From NCBI GenBank assembly GCA_040902105.1, contig JBBDXW010000049.1, forward strand, positions 1 through 64,000: a DNA stretch of 64,000 nucleotides, in the 5' to 3' direction. The notes under the pieces are model-generated. The model made no database searches, was not told where the DNA came from, and worked only from the letters and a program-made list of their open reading frames with translations. The position numbers and the translations under genes were made by a program. Every line of letters starts with the position of its first letter. Positions within the stretch are counted from its first letter, which is position 1. Shown here one piece after another: positions 1 through 8,949 of this stretch. Source of the DNA: IDS-8 sp040902105. Its GTDB lineage: Bacteria > Pseudomonadota > Gammaproteobacteria > Steroidobacterales > Woeseiaceae.

Positions 1-71
1 GCCCGGAGAGATTCGAACTCCCGACCGCCTGGTTCGTAGCCAGGTACTCTATCCAACTGAGCTACGGGCGC
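1..71 (-). tRNA. tRNA-Arg(ACG), 3' end cut by window edge
   Basis: Read on the minus strand, the sequence folds as a tRNA. The acceptor 5' strand GCGCCCG starts at 71, followed by the D arm, an anticodon stem CCTGG/CCAGG with loop CTACGAA (anticodon ACG), and a T loop TTCGAAT. The last two acceptor bases, the discriminator and any CCA lie outside the window. In E. coli the arg tRNA(ACG) genes follow serV next to csrA; here gltS sits between the two tRNAs. Confidence 0.95.
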
Positions 72-360
72 GTTGTTTCAATGTAGTGACGGAGAGAGGG
101 ACTTCTGAATTTTCCCCGATTTGTCGGCACTGCGGCGTTGGTCCGTTATTCCGTGGTCAAACGAGGCGACAAATACTCCGTTCGATGTGACGTCTCCGCC
201 AGCTACGGGGAGATGCCAGGACGGTCTCAGATGTGCGAGTCTACCGGGACCCGCGACTTACGGGAAGCCGAAAACCGAAGTATCACCTCATTGCCGTCAT
301 ACAGGCCTGCGCCGACCGAGGTGCGTAACCGGCTCGACTGACTGCCGTCAGACGGGCCAG

Positions 361-1626
361 TCAACCCAGGACGTTCAGAAAAAACGTGATGATCAGCGCA
401 TTCGTGAAATCGATGAAGAACGCGCCGACCAGCGGCGCGACCAAAAACGCAGTCGGCGCCGGTCCATAGTGGTCCACGAGCGTGCGCATCACCGCCATCG
501 CGTTTGCCGTGGTGCCGAGCATGAAGCCGACGAACCCGCCGGTCATCACCGCCGACTCGTAGTCCCGTCCCATGACCTGGAACACGGGCCAGGCACAGAC
601 GAGTGCGACGAGCACGATTTGCGCGAACAGGATCGTCAGCAGCGGCACCGCAAGACCCGCAAGCTCCCACAACTGAAGCGTCATCAGCGCAATGGCGAGG
701 AACAGCGCGAGCGAGACCGCGCCAAGCTCGCCGATGAACCGGTGCGAGAGGCCGAACCAGCCCGTGACGTCGTCGATGTTGCGTATCGCGGCCGCAACGA
801 GCATTGCGCCGATGTAGGCAGGCAAGGTCAAACCGAGCGCCGCGAAACCGCTGCTGACCCACGAGCCGACCCACATCGCAACCAGCACCGCGACCAGATT
901 CTTGAGCGGTGCAACCCCTTCGGGCTCGAGATCGTCTACGCCGGGCACCGGCCCCAGGCTGCCGTCCGTGGTTCCCTCGATGAGTTCGGCGAGCCTCCCG
1001 GGAAGCGGCTGCGAACCTTGCGTTGCTTCGGGCCCCGCCTCGGCGCTCCGCCCGGGAACGCGCAGATCGTTGCGCCGGATCAGCCACGTACAAATCGGCC
1101 CGCCGATGACTCCGCCGCAGACGATTCCGGCCATCGCGGCCGCAACGGCGATCGACGCGGCACCGACGACACCGGCCTGCTCGAACAACGGCGCGAACGC
1201 GAGCCCGGTCGCCGGCCCGCCGGTCAGCGTGACGGAACCGACCAGCACACCGAACAGCGGTTCCAGACCGAACAGCACCGCGATCATGAGACCGACGACG
1301 TTTTGCAACACCGCAAATCCTGTTGCGAGCAGAAGGAACCGGAACACCAGCGGCCCGCCGACCTTGAGCATCGACAGGCTCGCTGCGAAACCGATCGTCG
1401 TGAAGAAGGCGATCATCAACGGGCTTTGCAGCGTCGTGTCGAACTGAATCAGCGTCGTACCGCGGCCGTGCGCGATCAGTACGATAACTGCAACCAGGAG
1501 TCCGCCGACCACGGGCGCCGGAATGTTGTAGCGAGCGAGTACCGGAATAGAACGGCATAACGCATAGCCCGCGAGCAACACGACGCCGCCGAACGTCAGG
1601 GTTTCAATCAAATCCAGGATGAGCAT
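361..1626 (-). CDS. gltS: Sodium/glutamate symporter GltS
   Basis: Inner-membrane sodium-coupled glutamate uptake carrier. The 421-residue product is close to the usual length of about 400 and is almost entirely hydrophobic. Two membrane halves (about 1-175 and 235-421) are separated by a hydrophilic cytoplasmic loop around residues 185-235. A glycine-rich re-entrant-loop-like segment (LTGGPATGLAF, about 134-144) matches the LTGG motif of the family, and the N terminus is also typical. The ATG start lies at 1626. It is a single gene between tRNA-Ser and tRNA-Arg. No terminator is visible in the 289 bases downstream (72-360), where I find no gene. Confidence 0.88.
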   Translation of the reverse strand: MLILDLIETLTFGGVVLLAGYALCRSIPVLARYNIPAPVVGGLLVAVIVLIAHGRGTTLIQFDTTLQSPLMIAFFTTIGFAASLSMLKVGGPLVFRFLLLATGFAVLQNVVGLMIAVLFGLEPLFGVLVGSVTLTGGPATGLAFAPLFEQAGVVGAASIAVAAAMAGIVCGGVIGGPICTWLIRRNDLRVPGRSAEAGPEATQGSQPLPGRLAELIEGTTDGSLGPVPGVDDLEPEGVAPLKNLVAVLVAMWVGSWVSSGFAALGLTLPAYIGAMLVAAAIRNIDDVTGWFGLSHRFIGELGAVSLALFLAIALMTLQLWELAGLAVPLLTILFAQIVLVALVCAWPVFQVMGRDYESAVMTGGFVGFMLGTTANAMAVMRTLVDHYGPAPTAFLVAPLVGAFFIDFTNALIITFFLNVLG

Positions 1627-1727
1627 GCCGGTGAATCTATCAACTCATCCGCTATGGACTATATGGATAAACTACAGATGCGTTCAGAGAGGAACCGGAC
1701 CGGACGATCCGGACCCTGTGCGGACAT

Positions 1728-1820
1728 TGGCGGAGAGAGAGGGATTCGAACCCTCGGTACAGCTTTACACTGTACAACGGTTTAGCAAACCGCCGCTTTC
1801 GGCCACTCAGCCATCTCTCC
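1728..1820 (-). tRNA. tRNA-Ser(GCU)
   Basis: A complete 93-base serine tRNA on the minus strand. Acceptor strands GGAGAGA and TCTCTCC pair, followed by discriminator G and an encoded CCA (complement of 1728-1730). The anticodon loop TTGCTAA gives anticodon GCT. The long variable arm is the class II hallmark of tRNA-Ser. It follows csrA directly, as serV does in E. coli. Confidence 0.97.
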
Positions 1821-1904
1821 GGTCGAAAAAACCGCTGCCGGAGCCCGGCTGCGGGCCCGACATATTACTCAGCGTGTAACGCCTGGTAAAGCCGCTACTT
1901 AAGC

Positions 1905-2111
1905 TTAATTGTCCTGTGCGTCAGGCTTTTCAGCCTCCCTGGCACTCTTTTCGCTCTGGATCCGTTCGTATATCTCTTCCCGATGAACAGCCACATCCTT
2001 CGGGGCATTGATGCCGATGCGAACCTGATTCCCTTTAACGCCTAAAACAGTGATCGTGATATCGCTCCCGATCATGACTGTCTCACCGGCGCGTCGCGTA
2101 AGGATCAGCAT
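1905..2111 (-). CDS. csrA: Carbon storage regulator CsrA/RsmA
   Basis: Dimeric RNA-binding protein that controls translation and stability of mRNAs by binding GGA motifs in leaders. The 68-residue product keeps the family core: start MLILTRRAGE, the beta-strand segment VRIGINAPKDV, and the RNA-contacting Arg44 in AVHREEI. A variable acidic tail follows. AGGAAG lies just upstream of the ATG at 2111. The alaS-csrA-tRNA-Ser order is the conserved gammaproteobacterial arrangement. In this class CsrA commonly links carbon state to motility and biofilm, relevant to the pilus genes and c-di-GMP riboswitch elsewhere in the window. Confidence 0.97.
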   Translation of the reverse strand: MLILTRRAGETVMIGSDITITVLGVKGNQVRIGINAPKDVAVHREEIYERIQSEKSAREAEKPDAQDN

Positions 2112-2247
2112 GACTTCCTACTCCCTGCCTTAAATGGATTTCGTCCTTCTGGTACAACGACTGATTCTGTACATAAAGGCTTGTTATGGTAGACGAATTC
2201 CGCACCGGATGCGCGTTCGCCGCCGGACTCCAAACGGTCAATGGCCG

Positions 2248-4863
2248 TTATATCGGACGCGCAAACCGGCTCAGGTGCTCGGCCACCCAGCGGGGCACGG
2301 AGTCCAGGGCCGCATCCAGGGCATCCGGATTGCTGCCCCCGGCTTCGGCGAAGTCCGATCTTCCGCCACCTTTGCCGTCGACCTGCTCCGCGACCGGCCG
2401 AATGACGTCGCCGGCGCGAATCCGGTCGATATTGTTTTTGGTTACGCCCGCGGCCAGTCGCACCTTGCCGTTGTCCACGGACCCCAGCACCACGACCGCA
2501 CTCTTCAACCTGTCCTTGAAACGGTCGACTGCATCGCGCAGCGTTTTTGCATCCGCGCCGTCCATGCGTGACGCCAGCACCTTGATGCCTTCGATTTCCG
2601 TTATGTTTTCGGAAATGGTGGCTGACGAACCGGTGGCGAGTTGCTGCTTCGCCGCCGCGAGCTCTTTTTCGAGTTCCTTGTTGCGCTTCAGCAGTTGTTC
2701 GACTTTCGCCGGTACCTGGGCCGGCTGGCTGCGCAGCAATGACGCGACCGAATCGAGCGCCTGCTTATTGGCATCGATCCATTCGAGCGCGCCCTTCCCT
2801 GTTACCGCTTCGATGCGGCGGATGCCCGAGGCCACGCCGCCTTCGGATGTGATCTTGAAGATACCGATTTCGCCGGCGCTGCTTACATGCGTACCGCCAC
2901 AAAGCTCGACCGAAAAATCGCCGAGGCGCAGGACCCTCACCTCATCGCCGTATTTTTCGCCAAACAGGGCAATCGCGCCTGATGCAACGGCATCGTCGTA
3001 TTTCATCAGGTTCGTTTCCGCCGAGGTGTTCCTGCGGATCTGTTCGTTCACCAGGCCTTCGATCTCTTGCAACTGCGCCGAAGAGAGCGCCTCATAGTGC
3101 GAGAAGTCGAAGCGCAGCCGATCCGGCGCAACCAGCGAGCCCTTTTGCATCACGTGTTCGCCCAGCACCTTCCGCAGCGCGGCATGCAGCAAATGCGTAG
3201 CAGAATGGTTCAGCACGATTCTGCCGCGCCGTTCACCGTCAATACGCGCTGCAACCCTGTCACCCACCTGCAATTTGCCGAGTTGTACCCGGCCCAGATG
3301 TAAAATCGCCTTGCCGGACTTCTGCGTATCGCCGACGGCGAAGGATCCGTGGTCCCCCTCGAGCATACCGGTATCTCCGACCTGGCCGCCGCTTTCTCCA
3401 TAGAAGGGCGTTGAAGCAAGAATTACCGCGCCACGTTCGCCATCGGTCAGTGAACTGACTTGCTTGCCTTCCCTGAACAGCGCCGCAATTGTTGATTGCT
3501 CTTCGATTCGCTCGTAGCCGCTGAACTTGCTTTGCTCCTCGGTCTTGATCGCCGAAGACTCGTCGCTGCCGAATTTGCTCGCCGCGCGCCCGCGGTCGCG
3601 TTGGGCCGTCATCGCCAGTTCGAATCCGGACTGGTCGACGGTAAGCCCTCGCTCCCTGGCGACGTCCGCCGTCAGATCCACAGGGAAGCCATACGTGTCG
3701 TACAACTTGAACACGACGTCGCCCGGCAGTTCCGTACCCTTCAAACCGGCAATCGCTTCTTCCAGAATCTCCATGCCCTGGTCGAGAGTTTCGGCAAACC
3801 GCGCCTCTTCTTTCGCCAGTACTTTCTCGACGTGCGCCCTGGCCCTCACCAGTTCGGGATAAGCCTGGCCCATTTCCGTGCAAAGCGGACCGACGAGCTT
3901 GTAGAAAAAGCTGTCGTTAACCCCCAGTTTTTTCCCGTGACGAATGGCACGGCGAACAATGCGCCTGAGCACATATCCTCGCCCTTCGTTACCCGGCAGG
4001 ACGCCGTCGACGATCAGGAACGCGCAGGCGCGAATGTGGTCCGCGATGACGTTGAGCGAACTCGAGCCATCGTTCCTGACGCCGAGAACTCCGGCAGCGG
4101 CCGCGATCAGGTTCGCAAACAGATCGATCTTGTAATTGCTGTGCACACCCTGCATGACGGCAGCAACGCGTTCGAGGCCCATGCCGGTGTCCACCGACGG
4201 TTTTGGCAACGGCGTCATCTCACCGCTCGAATAGCGGTCGAACTGCATGAAGACGAGGTTCCAGATCTCGACGTAACGGTCACCCCCTTCATCCGGCGCG
4301 CCGGGAGGTCCGCCGGCGACGTCCGCGCCATGGTCGTAAAAGATCTCGCTGCACGGCCCGCAAGGTCCGGTGTCGCCCATCGCCCAGAAATTGTCTTTCG
4401 CGCCAAGCCGGGAAAATCGTGCAGGATCGACCCTGATGGACTTGAGCCAGATATCGGCTGCTTCGTCGTCGTCTTCGAAGACCGTTACCCACAGTCTCTC
4501 AGGTTCCAGTCCGAGATCCTTTGTCAGGAATTCCCACGCGAGCGCGATCGCTTCATCTTTGAAGTAGTCGCCAAAACTGAAATTGCCCAGCATCTCGAAG
4601 AACGTGTGATGCCTTGCCGTATAGCCGACATTCTCCAGATCGTTGTGTTTGCCGCCGGCCCGCACGCAACGCTGCGCGGTCACAGCCCTGTCGTAGCGGC
4701 GCTTGTCCTGCCCCAGGAATACGTCTTTGAACTGGACCATCCCCGCGTTCGTGAACAACAAGGTCGGATCGTTGCCGGGCACCAGCGGCGAACTCGGGAC
4801 TACTTCATGGCCGCGTTTGCGGAAGAATTCGAGGAACGTGTGGCGCAGCTCGTTGCTGGTCAT
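2248..4863 (-). CDS. alaS: Alanine--tRNA ligase AlaS
   Basis: Charges tRNA-Ala and clears misacylated Ser/Gly. The class II catalytic core is at the N terminus (TNAGMVQFKDVFLG, then GDTGPCGPCSEI). The editing domain has the metal-binding motif HSATHLLHA and CGGTH. A coiled-coil/C-Ala region follows, with KRNKELEKELAAAKQQ. Starting at the ATG at 4863 (MTSNELRHTFLEFF) gives 871 residues, in line with E. coli AlaS (876). ATG at 4872 and GTG at 4899 are in-frame alternatives, and none has a strong Shine-Dalgarno site. It lies between recX and csrA, as is usual. Confidence 0.97.
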   Translation of the reverse strand: MTSNELRHTFLEFFRKRGHEVVPSSPLVPGNDPTLLFTNAGMVQFKDVFLGQDKRRYDRAVTAQRCVRAGGKHNDLENVGYTARHHTFFEMLGNFSFGDYFKDEAIALAWEFLTKDLGLEPERLWVTVFEDDDEAADIWLKSIRVDPARFSRLGAKDNFWAMGDTGPCGPCSEIFYDHGADVAGGPPGAPDEGGDRYVEIWNLVFMQFDRYSSGEMTPLPKPSVDTGMGLERVAAVMQGVHSNYKIDLFANLIAAAAGVLGVRNDGSSSLNVIADHIRACAFLIVDGVLPGNEGRGYVLRRIVRRAIRHGKKLGVNDSFFYKLVGPLCTEMGQAYPELVRARAHVEKVLAKEEARFAETLDQGMEILEEAIAGLKGTELPGDVVFKLYDTYGFPVDLTADVARERGLTVDQSGFELAMTAQRDRGRAASKFGSDESSAIKTEEQSKFSGYERIEEQSTIAALFREGKQVSSLTDGERGAVILASTPFYGESGGQVGDTGMLEGDHGSFAVGDTQKSGKAILHLGRVQLGKLQVGDRVAARIDGERRGRIVLNHSATHLLHAALRKVLGEHVMQKGSLVAPDRLRFDFSHYEALSSAQLQEIEGLVNEQIRRNTSAETNLMKYDDAVASGAIALFGEKYGDEVRVLRLGDFSVELCGGTHVSSAGEIGIFKITSEGGVASGIRRIEAVTGKGALEWIDANKQALDSVASLLRSQPAQVPAKVEQLLKRNKELEKELAAAKQQLATGSSATISENITEIEGIKVLASRMDGADAKTLRDAVDRFKDRLKSAVVVLGSVDNGKVRLAAGVTKNNIDRIRAGDVIRPVAEQVDGKGGGRSDFAEAGGSNPDALDAALDSVPRWVAEHLSRFARPI

Positions 4864-4983
4864 GAACTTCATTTGAGGTTTATCTGGGCGAGTCGGCACG
4901 ATTGCAAGTTGTTGTAGTGTAAGTGTAAGCGCCGGGGGATTTCACGATTTTCGCTGGACGGAACCCTGCAACGGCATTCGAAA

Positions 4984-5067
4984 CCCTGTGGGAGCCCGCC
5001 ATTGCGGGCGACCTGGTTCGGCATTCGCCGAGGGCGGTGGTCGCCCGCAATGGCGGGCTCCTACAGG
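4984..5067. repeat. REP-like palindrome pair, head to head
   Basis: Two copies of the window's main repeat, TAGGAGCCCGC-CATT-GCGGGCGACC, in opposite orientation (about 4985-5012 forward, 5038-5067 reverse), forming a BIME-like inverted pair in the recX side of the alaS upstream region. The stem is GCCCGC/GCGGGC and the outer edge reads CTGT(A/G)GG. Confidence 0.85.
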
Positions 5068-5098
5068 GTGAGCGGGCTTATGAAATTACGTCTGCGAT

Positions 5099-5518
5099 TC
5101 AATCGTCGCCGTCGGGCGCGACGGCAGCCTGGATCTGGGTTTGTTCGAAACCGCGATACTGTAAAAAGCGCATCTGGCGAGCTTTTTCCCTGAAATCCCC
5201 TGGCAATCCTGCGCCGAATTTCCTCAGCCGGACGCGTCGTGCCAGCGCGGCCCAGTCTTCGCGGCCGTCTTCGAGCAACTCGTCGACCATCGCCGCATCG
5301 ACGCCCCGCTGCCCCAGCTCGAGCCGGATACGCACCGGTCCCTTGCCCTGGTGGATGCGCGACTGAATGAAGTTCTCGACGAAGCGCCGGTCGTCCTGCA
5401 AGCCTTCGCGGGCCAGTTGCAGGACCGCGGACGCGGCCGTTTGTTCGTCGAAACCGGCGCCGGCCAGTTTTGCGCGCAGCTCGCTTTGTCCATACTCCCG
5501 TCGCGCCAGGTAGTCCAT
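5099..5518 (-). CDS. recX: Regulatory protein RecX
   Basis: Binds RecA filaments and limits recombinase activity. The 139 residues contain the three-helix RecX repeats, including YLARREYGQSELRAKL and FVENFIQSRIHQGKGPVRI. The first canonical start (ATG at 5518) cuts into a conserved helix: family members usually have about 8-20 more residues. The open frame upstream, which runs in phase to the recA stop codon at 5618-5620, encodes a plausible RecX N terminus (DPLEARKKA) but holds no ATG, GTG or TTG. The true start may therefore be non-canonical. Downstream of recA, the standard arrangement. Confidence 0.9.
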   Translation of the reverse strand: MDYLARREYGQSELRAKLAGAGFDEQTAASAVLQLAREGLQDDRRFVENFIQSRIHQGKGPVRIRLELGQRGVDAAMVDELLEDGREDWAALARRVRLRKFGAGLPGDFREKARQMRFLQYRGFEQTQIQAAVAPDGDD

Positions 5519-5617
5519 GGCCTTCTTCCGCGCTTCGAGGGGATCGGAAAAGCGTTCGTTCGCCTGCGCTTCGAGCTTGTTGTAGCTTGCCGTTTTGATG
5601 GCTCCGGCCGGCTGCGG

Positions 5618-6655
5618 TTATGCCTCTTTTGCCAAGGGCTCCGCGGAATCCGCCTTTTTTACCGTGTTTGGCAACAGGGCGGCTCGAATCTGCTGCTCGA
5701 TGTCTGCGGCTACCTCGGGATTTGCCTTCAGGAATTCCCGGACGTTCTCCTTGCCCTGGCCGATCCGGTCGGACTTATAGCTGTACCAGGACCCGGACTT
5801 GTCGATGATTCCCTGCTGCACGCCAAGCTCGATGATCTCACCTTCGCGGGAAATCCCTTCGCCATAGAGAATCTCGAACTCGGCCTGTTTGAACGGCGGC
5901 GAAACCTTGTTCTTCACCACCTTGACCCGCGTCTGGTTGCCGATGACCTCGTCGCCTTTCTTGATGGCGCCGATACGGCGAATGTCGAGCCGGATCGAAG
6001 CGTAGAACTTCAGCGCGTTGCCGCCGGTCGTCGTTTCGGGGCTGCCGAACATGACGCCGATCTTCATGCGAATCTGGTTGATGAAGATGACCATCGCATT
6101 AGAGCGCTTGATGTTGCCGGCCAGCTTCCTGAGCGCCTGCGACATCAGCCGCGCCTGCAGGCCCATGTGCGAATCGCCCATCTCGCCTTCGATCTCGGCC
6201 TTCGGCGTCAGCGCAGCCACCGAGTCGATGACGATGATGTCCACTGCACCCGAGCGAACCAGCATGTCGGTAATCTCCAGCGCCTGCTCGCCCGTGTCCG
6301 GCTGCGAGACGAGCAGTTCGTCCACGTTCACGCCCAGTTTCTCGGCATACGAGGGATCGAGAGCATGTTCCGCATCGACAAACGCCGCGGTGCCGCCGAG
6401 CTTCTGCGCCTCGGCCACGACCTGCAGCGTCAGGGTCGTTTTGCCGGACGATTCCGGTCCGTAGATTTCGACCACACGCCCCCTGGGGAGCCCGCCGATC
6501 CCTAACGCAACGTCCAGCCCGATCGAGCCGCTCGACACGGCATCGATGTCCTTGGCGGGTCCGCCGTCGCCCAAACGCATCACCGAGCCCTTGCCGAATT
6601 GCTTTTCTATCTGACCGAGCGCTGCAGCGAGTGCCTTTTTGCGATTCTCATCCAT
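5618..6655 (-). CDS. recA: Recombinase RecA
   Basis: ATP-dependent strand-exchange protein and co-protease of LexA. A start at the ATG at 6655 (MDENRKKALAAAL) gives 345 residues, close to E. coli RecA (353); an upstream TTG at 6661 is less likely. The Walker A segment is GPESSGKTTL, loop L1/L2 and the ATP-cap region are conserved, and an acidic/Ala-rich short tail ends in EPLAKEA. I find no CTGT-N8-ACAG LexA box in the 140 bases upstream. SOS control, if present, would have to use a different operator. Confidence 0.98.
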   Translation of the reverse strand: MDENRKKALAAALGQIEKQFGKGSVMRLGDGGPAKDIDAVSSGSIGLDVALGIGGLPRGRVVEIYGPESSGKTTLTLQVVAEAQKLGGTAAFVDAEHALDPSYAEKLGVNVDELLVSQPDTGEQALEITDMLVRSGAVDIIVIDSVAALTPKAEIEGEMGDSHMGLQARLMSQALRKLAGNIKRSNAMVIFINQIRMKIGVMFGSPETTTGGNALKFYASIRLDIRRIGAIKKGDEVIGNQTRVKVVKNKVSPPFKQAEFEILYGEGISREGEIIELGVQQGIIDKSGSWYSYKSDRIGQGKENVREFLKANPEVAADIEQQIRAALLPNTVKKADSAEPLAKEA

Positions 6656-6793
6656 CTTCAAGTGCCGTTTCGGGTGTCAAAAGTGAGATGCGGATTATTT
6701 CACAAATCCGCTGTTCCCTGCAGCGGAATGCGAGCGAGAATCCGGGCTTTTAATCGAGAATGCCCATAAATCGCCAATCAGTCGCGACCGGAC

Positions 6794-7303
6794 TCATTGT
6801 TTCAGCGGCCGGTAGCGGGCGCCGGACGGACCGGACACGGATTCCATGAGATCGAAATCCTGCCATTCGAGGTCCACAGGTCGGGTCAACGGCACCGTTT
6901 CAAAGTTCCTTGCGCGGCGCGCGACGGTGATATGCGGCCGATAGAGCCGGTCCTCCGCCTTGACGTCGAATGCTTCGAGCGTTTTTTCCAGTGACCGGAC
7001 CAGAGCTTCAAGCGCCGGCGGCACGGCGCGCGGCATCAAGGTCGCGACTTTCGCCCGTTGCCAGAAATCCAGGCGATCGAAACGCAGGCGGATGGGCTCC
7101 GGCTCGATCTCGCCGGCCGCTGCCTGCAGAAACGGAATCTGCTCGTCCGGAAAAGCGCCGATGAACACGAGCGTCACGTGCCAGTCGCGCCGGTCTACCA
7201 CGGCGCCTTCAACCGAGGTCAGAACCGGGCGGAGCGTGTCGCGCAGCAGCTCACGCTGCCGGTCCGACAGCCACAGCGCGAAAAACAGTCGCCGGTCAGG
7301 CAT
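6794..7303 (-). CDS. thpR: RNA 2',3'-cyclic phosphodiesterase ThpR (2H family)
   Basis: A 2H phosphoesterase, formerly LigT, that opens 2',3'-cyclic phosphates. The two catalytic motifs are visible: His42 in HVTL and His124 in HITV, separated by the expected distance in a 169-residue protein. It overlaps the 3' end of pncC by 8 bases (7296-7303), so the two are likely co-transcribed. thpR/pncC pairing next to recA is seen in several gammaproteobacteria. Its physiological substrate is not established from sequence. Confidence 0.9.
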   Translation of the reverse strand: MPDRRLFFALWLSDRQRELLRDTLRPVLTSVEGAVVDRRDWHVTLVFIGAFPDEQIPFLQAAAGEIEPEPIRLRFDRLDFWQRAKVATLMPRAVPPALEALVRSLEKTLEAFDVKAEDRLYRPHITVARRARNFETVPLTRPVDLEWQDFDLMESVSGPSGARYRPLKQ

Positions 7304-7817
7304 CGGCCGCTAACCGGTCCCGGATGCCCTGCAGGGCCAGCACGACACTTGCGCGCCGTACCGCGTCGCGGCCACCCGGCAACCGGCGCAACTCCGCATC
7401 GATGCTCGTCTCACCCGTCGCCCGGTAAGCCCAGGAAAACCACACGGTGCCGGCCGGCTTCTCCGCCGATCCGCCGCCCGGTCCCGCGATGCCGCTGACG
7501 GCGACCGCGAGGTCCGCGCCGCTCAAGCGCAGCACGCCTTCTGCCATTTCGCGTACGGTGGGTTCACTGACGGCGCCATGGTCGCGAAGGGTAGCAGGGT
7601 TGACGCCCAACAGGGACTCTTTGGCCTCATTGCTGTAACTCACAATGCCGTAGGCAAAGCAGCCCGAGCTGCCGGGGATGTCCGTGACGGCCTTGGCGAC
7701 CCAACCGCCGGTGCAGGATTCAGCCGTCGAGAGCGTTTTTCCCGCCGCCAGGAGCTCGCCGACGAGCGCCCTGGCAAGGTCGTCAAGCGACTCGGCTCGC
7801 TCCGTTCCCTTGTTCAT
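7296..7817 (-). CDS. pncC: Nicotinamide-nucleotide amidase PncC (CinA C-terminal type)
   Basis: Deamidates NMN to nicotinate mononucleotide, recycling pyridine nucleotides produced for example by NAD-dependent DNA ligase. The signature TAESCTGG is near the N terminus, followed by YGIVSYSNEAKESLLGV and the GIAGPGGG loop, giving a stand-alone CinA-C domain of 173 residues. I prefer the ATG at 7817 (MNKGTERAE), which has GGAcgcGGA upstream; an ATG at 7841 would add eight residues. Either start overlaps the end of the glycosyltransferase gene by 35-59 bases. Complements the nadE encoded at 23-25 kb. Confidence 0.92.
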   Translation of the reverse strand: MNKGTERAESLDDLARALVGELLAAGKTLSTAESCTGGWVAKAVTDIPGSSGCFAYGIVSYSNEAKESLLGVNPATLRDHGAVSEPTVREMAEGVLRLSGADLAVAVSGIAGPGGGSAEKPAGTVWFSWAYRATGETSIDAELRRLPGGRDAVRRASVVLALQGIRDRLAADA

Positions 7818-8919
7818 TTCCGCGTCCGTTACCAGATCCATTCATGAGCGACCGGTAAAGCTCAATGTGTTTCCCGGCCATCGTCTCAATCGAAAATTCC
7901 TCGCGCATGCGTTTGCGGGCCGCATCGCCGCAGGCCCGGCGCAGCCTTTCGCTCTGCGCCAGCGTGAGGATAGCCTGTTCCAGCGCGACGGTGTCTTTCG
8001 GCGTCACCAGGATGCCGGTGCGGCCGTGCACGACGGCTTCACGGGATCCGGCGACATCGAATGCGACGATCGCGACGCCCGCGGCGGCCGCCTTGAGCAT
8101 CGACACGCCGAGCCCTTCGCGCAACGCCGGATGCACCACCAGGTCGAATGCGCCCATGTACCGGTCGAGGTCGTCGCGGAAGCCGGCGAACTGCACGCGT
8201 CCCTTGAGATCCAGGCGCGCCGCCTGATCGAGAAGCTCGGACTCGAGGGCGCCCTGGCCGAACACGATCAGCCTGGCCCGCGGCATCCTGGACGCAAGAC
8301 TCGCCATTGCGTCCAGCAGGTAGCGATGGCCCTTGCGCGGAATCAGCTGCCCGAGTGAGGCAATGACGAAATCCTTGTCGCTCAGCCCGAACTCCCGCAG
8401 GAGGTCTGCCCGGGCGGGCGGCGCCTGGAACCGATCGAAATCGACCGCGCTGCGGATAATCGTGAGCCGGTTTTCATCGACGCCGTTCTCCCTGAGCACC
8501 GCCGCGACGTTCTCCGATATCGCGATCACCTTCCGATACGGGCGATAGCGGAGCTTCGCAACGAATTCGGACTCCGGGTGATCGACGCGCCGCGACACCA
8601 CCGCCGGCAGGTGAGCCATCGCCACGGCAATCCCGCCCAGGAAATCGGCGCCGCGCCGGCTGTGACAATGGACGACGTCGGGCCGTTCCCAGTTCATGAT
8701 GTGCCGCAGCCACCAGGTCAGGCTGAGATCGAGGTCGCCCGCGCAGGATACGTTGAAGACCTTCACGTCGAGCGCGCGGGCCTGGGCGTCGATCTCGCTT
8801 TCCGGAGGACATACGAGGATATTTTCGACGCTCTCCCGGCAAAGCGCATCGAGCAGGTAGACGACTTGTTGCGCCCCACCGTAGAAGTGACGGCCGGTTT
8901 CGACGTGTAATATTTTCAT
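7783..8919 (-). CDS. Glycosyltransferase family 4 (GT-B fold)
   Basis: A 378-residue GT-B glycosyltransferase. The N-terminal Rossmann domain begins MKILHVETG with the acceptor-side loop GGAQQVVYLL; a nucleotide-sugar domain follows, with SLGQLIPRKGHRYLLDA and the EX7E-like segment REGLGVSMLKAAAAG. The start at 8919 is chosen because the upstream in-frame extension to 8982 is only translated REP repeat. No other glycan genes are adjacent; instead it overlaps pncC, an unusual neighbour. Substrate is unknown: lipopolysaccharide core or exopolysaccharide assembly are possibilities. Confidence 0.85.
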   Translation of the reverse strand: MKILHVETGRHFYGGAQQVVYLLDALCRESVENILVCPPESEIDAQARALDVKVFNVSCAGDLDLSLTWWLRHIMNWERPDVVHCHSRRGADFLGGIAVAMAHLPAVVSRRVDHPESEFVAKLRYRPYRKVIAISENVAAVLRENGVDENRLTIIRSAVDFDRFQAPPARADLLREFGLSDKDFVIASLGQLIPRKGHRYLLDAMASLASRMPRARLIVFGQGALESELLDQAARLDLKGRVQFAGFRDDLDRYMGAFDLVVHPALREGLGVSMLKAAAAGVAIVAFDVAGSREAVVHGRTGILVTPKDTVALEQAILTLAQSERLRRACGDAARKRMREEFSIETMAGKHIELYRSLMNGSGNGRGNEQGNGASRVA

Positions 8920-8949
8920 TTTTGCAAGCTTAGCAGGTCGAATCGACGC

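Noticed and set aside
121..1560. Long open frames opposite gltS on both strands (479 aa and 443 aa)
   Set aside because: Arg/Pro/Ala-rich translations with no family resemblance. They shadow the clear GltS frame in GC-rich DNA.
6656..6793. LexA box before recA
   Set aside because: A CTGCAGGGAACAG sequence is present, but the spacing does not fit CTGT-N8-ACAG and the half-sites are imperfect.
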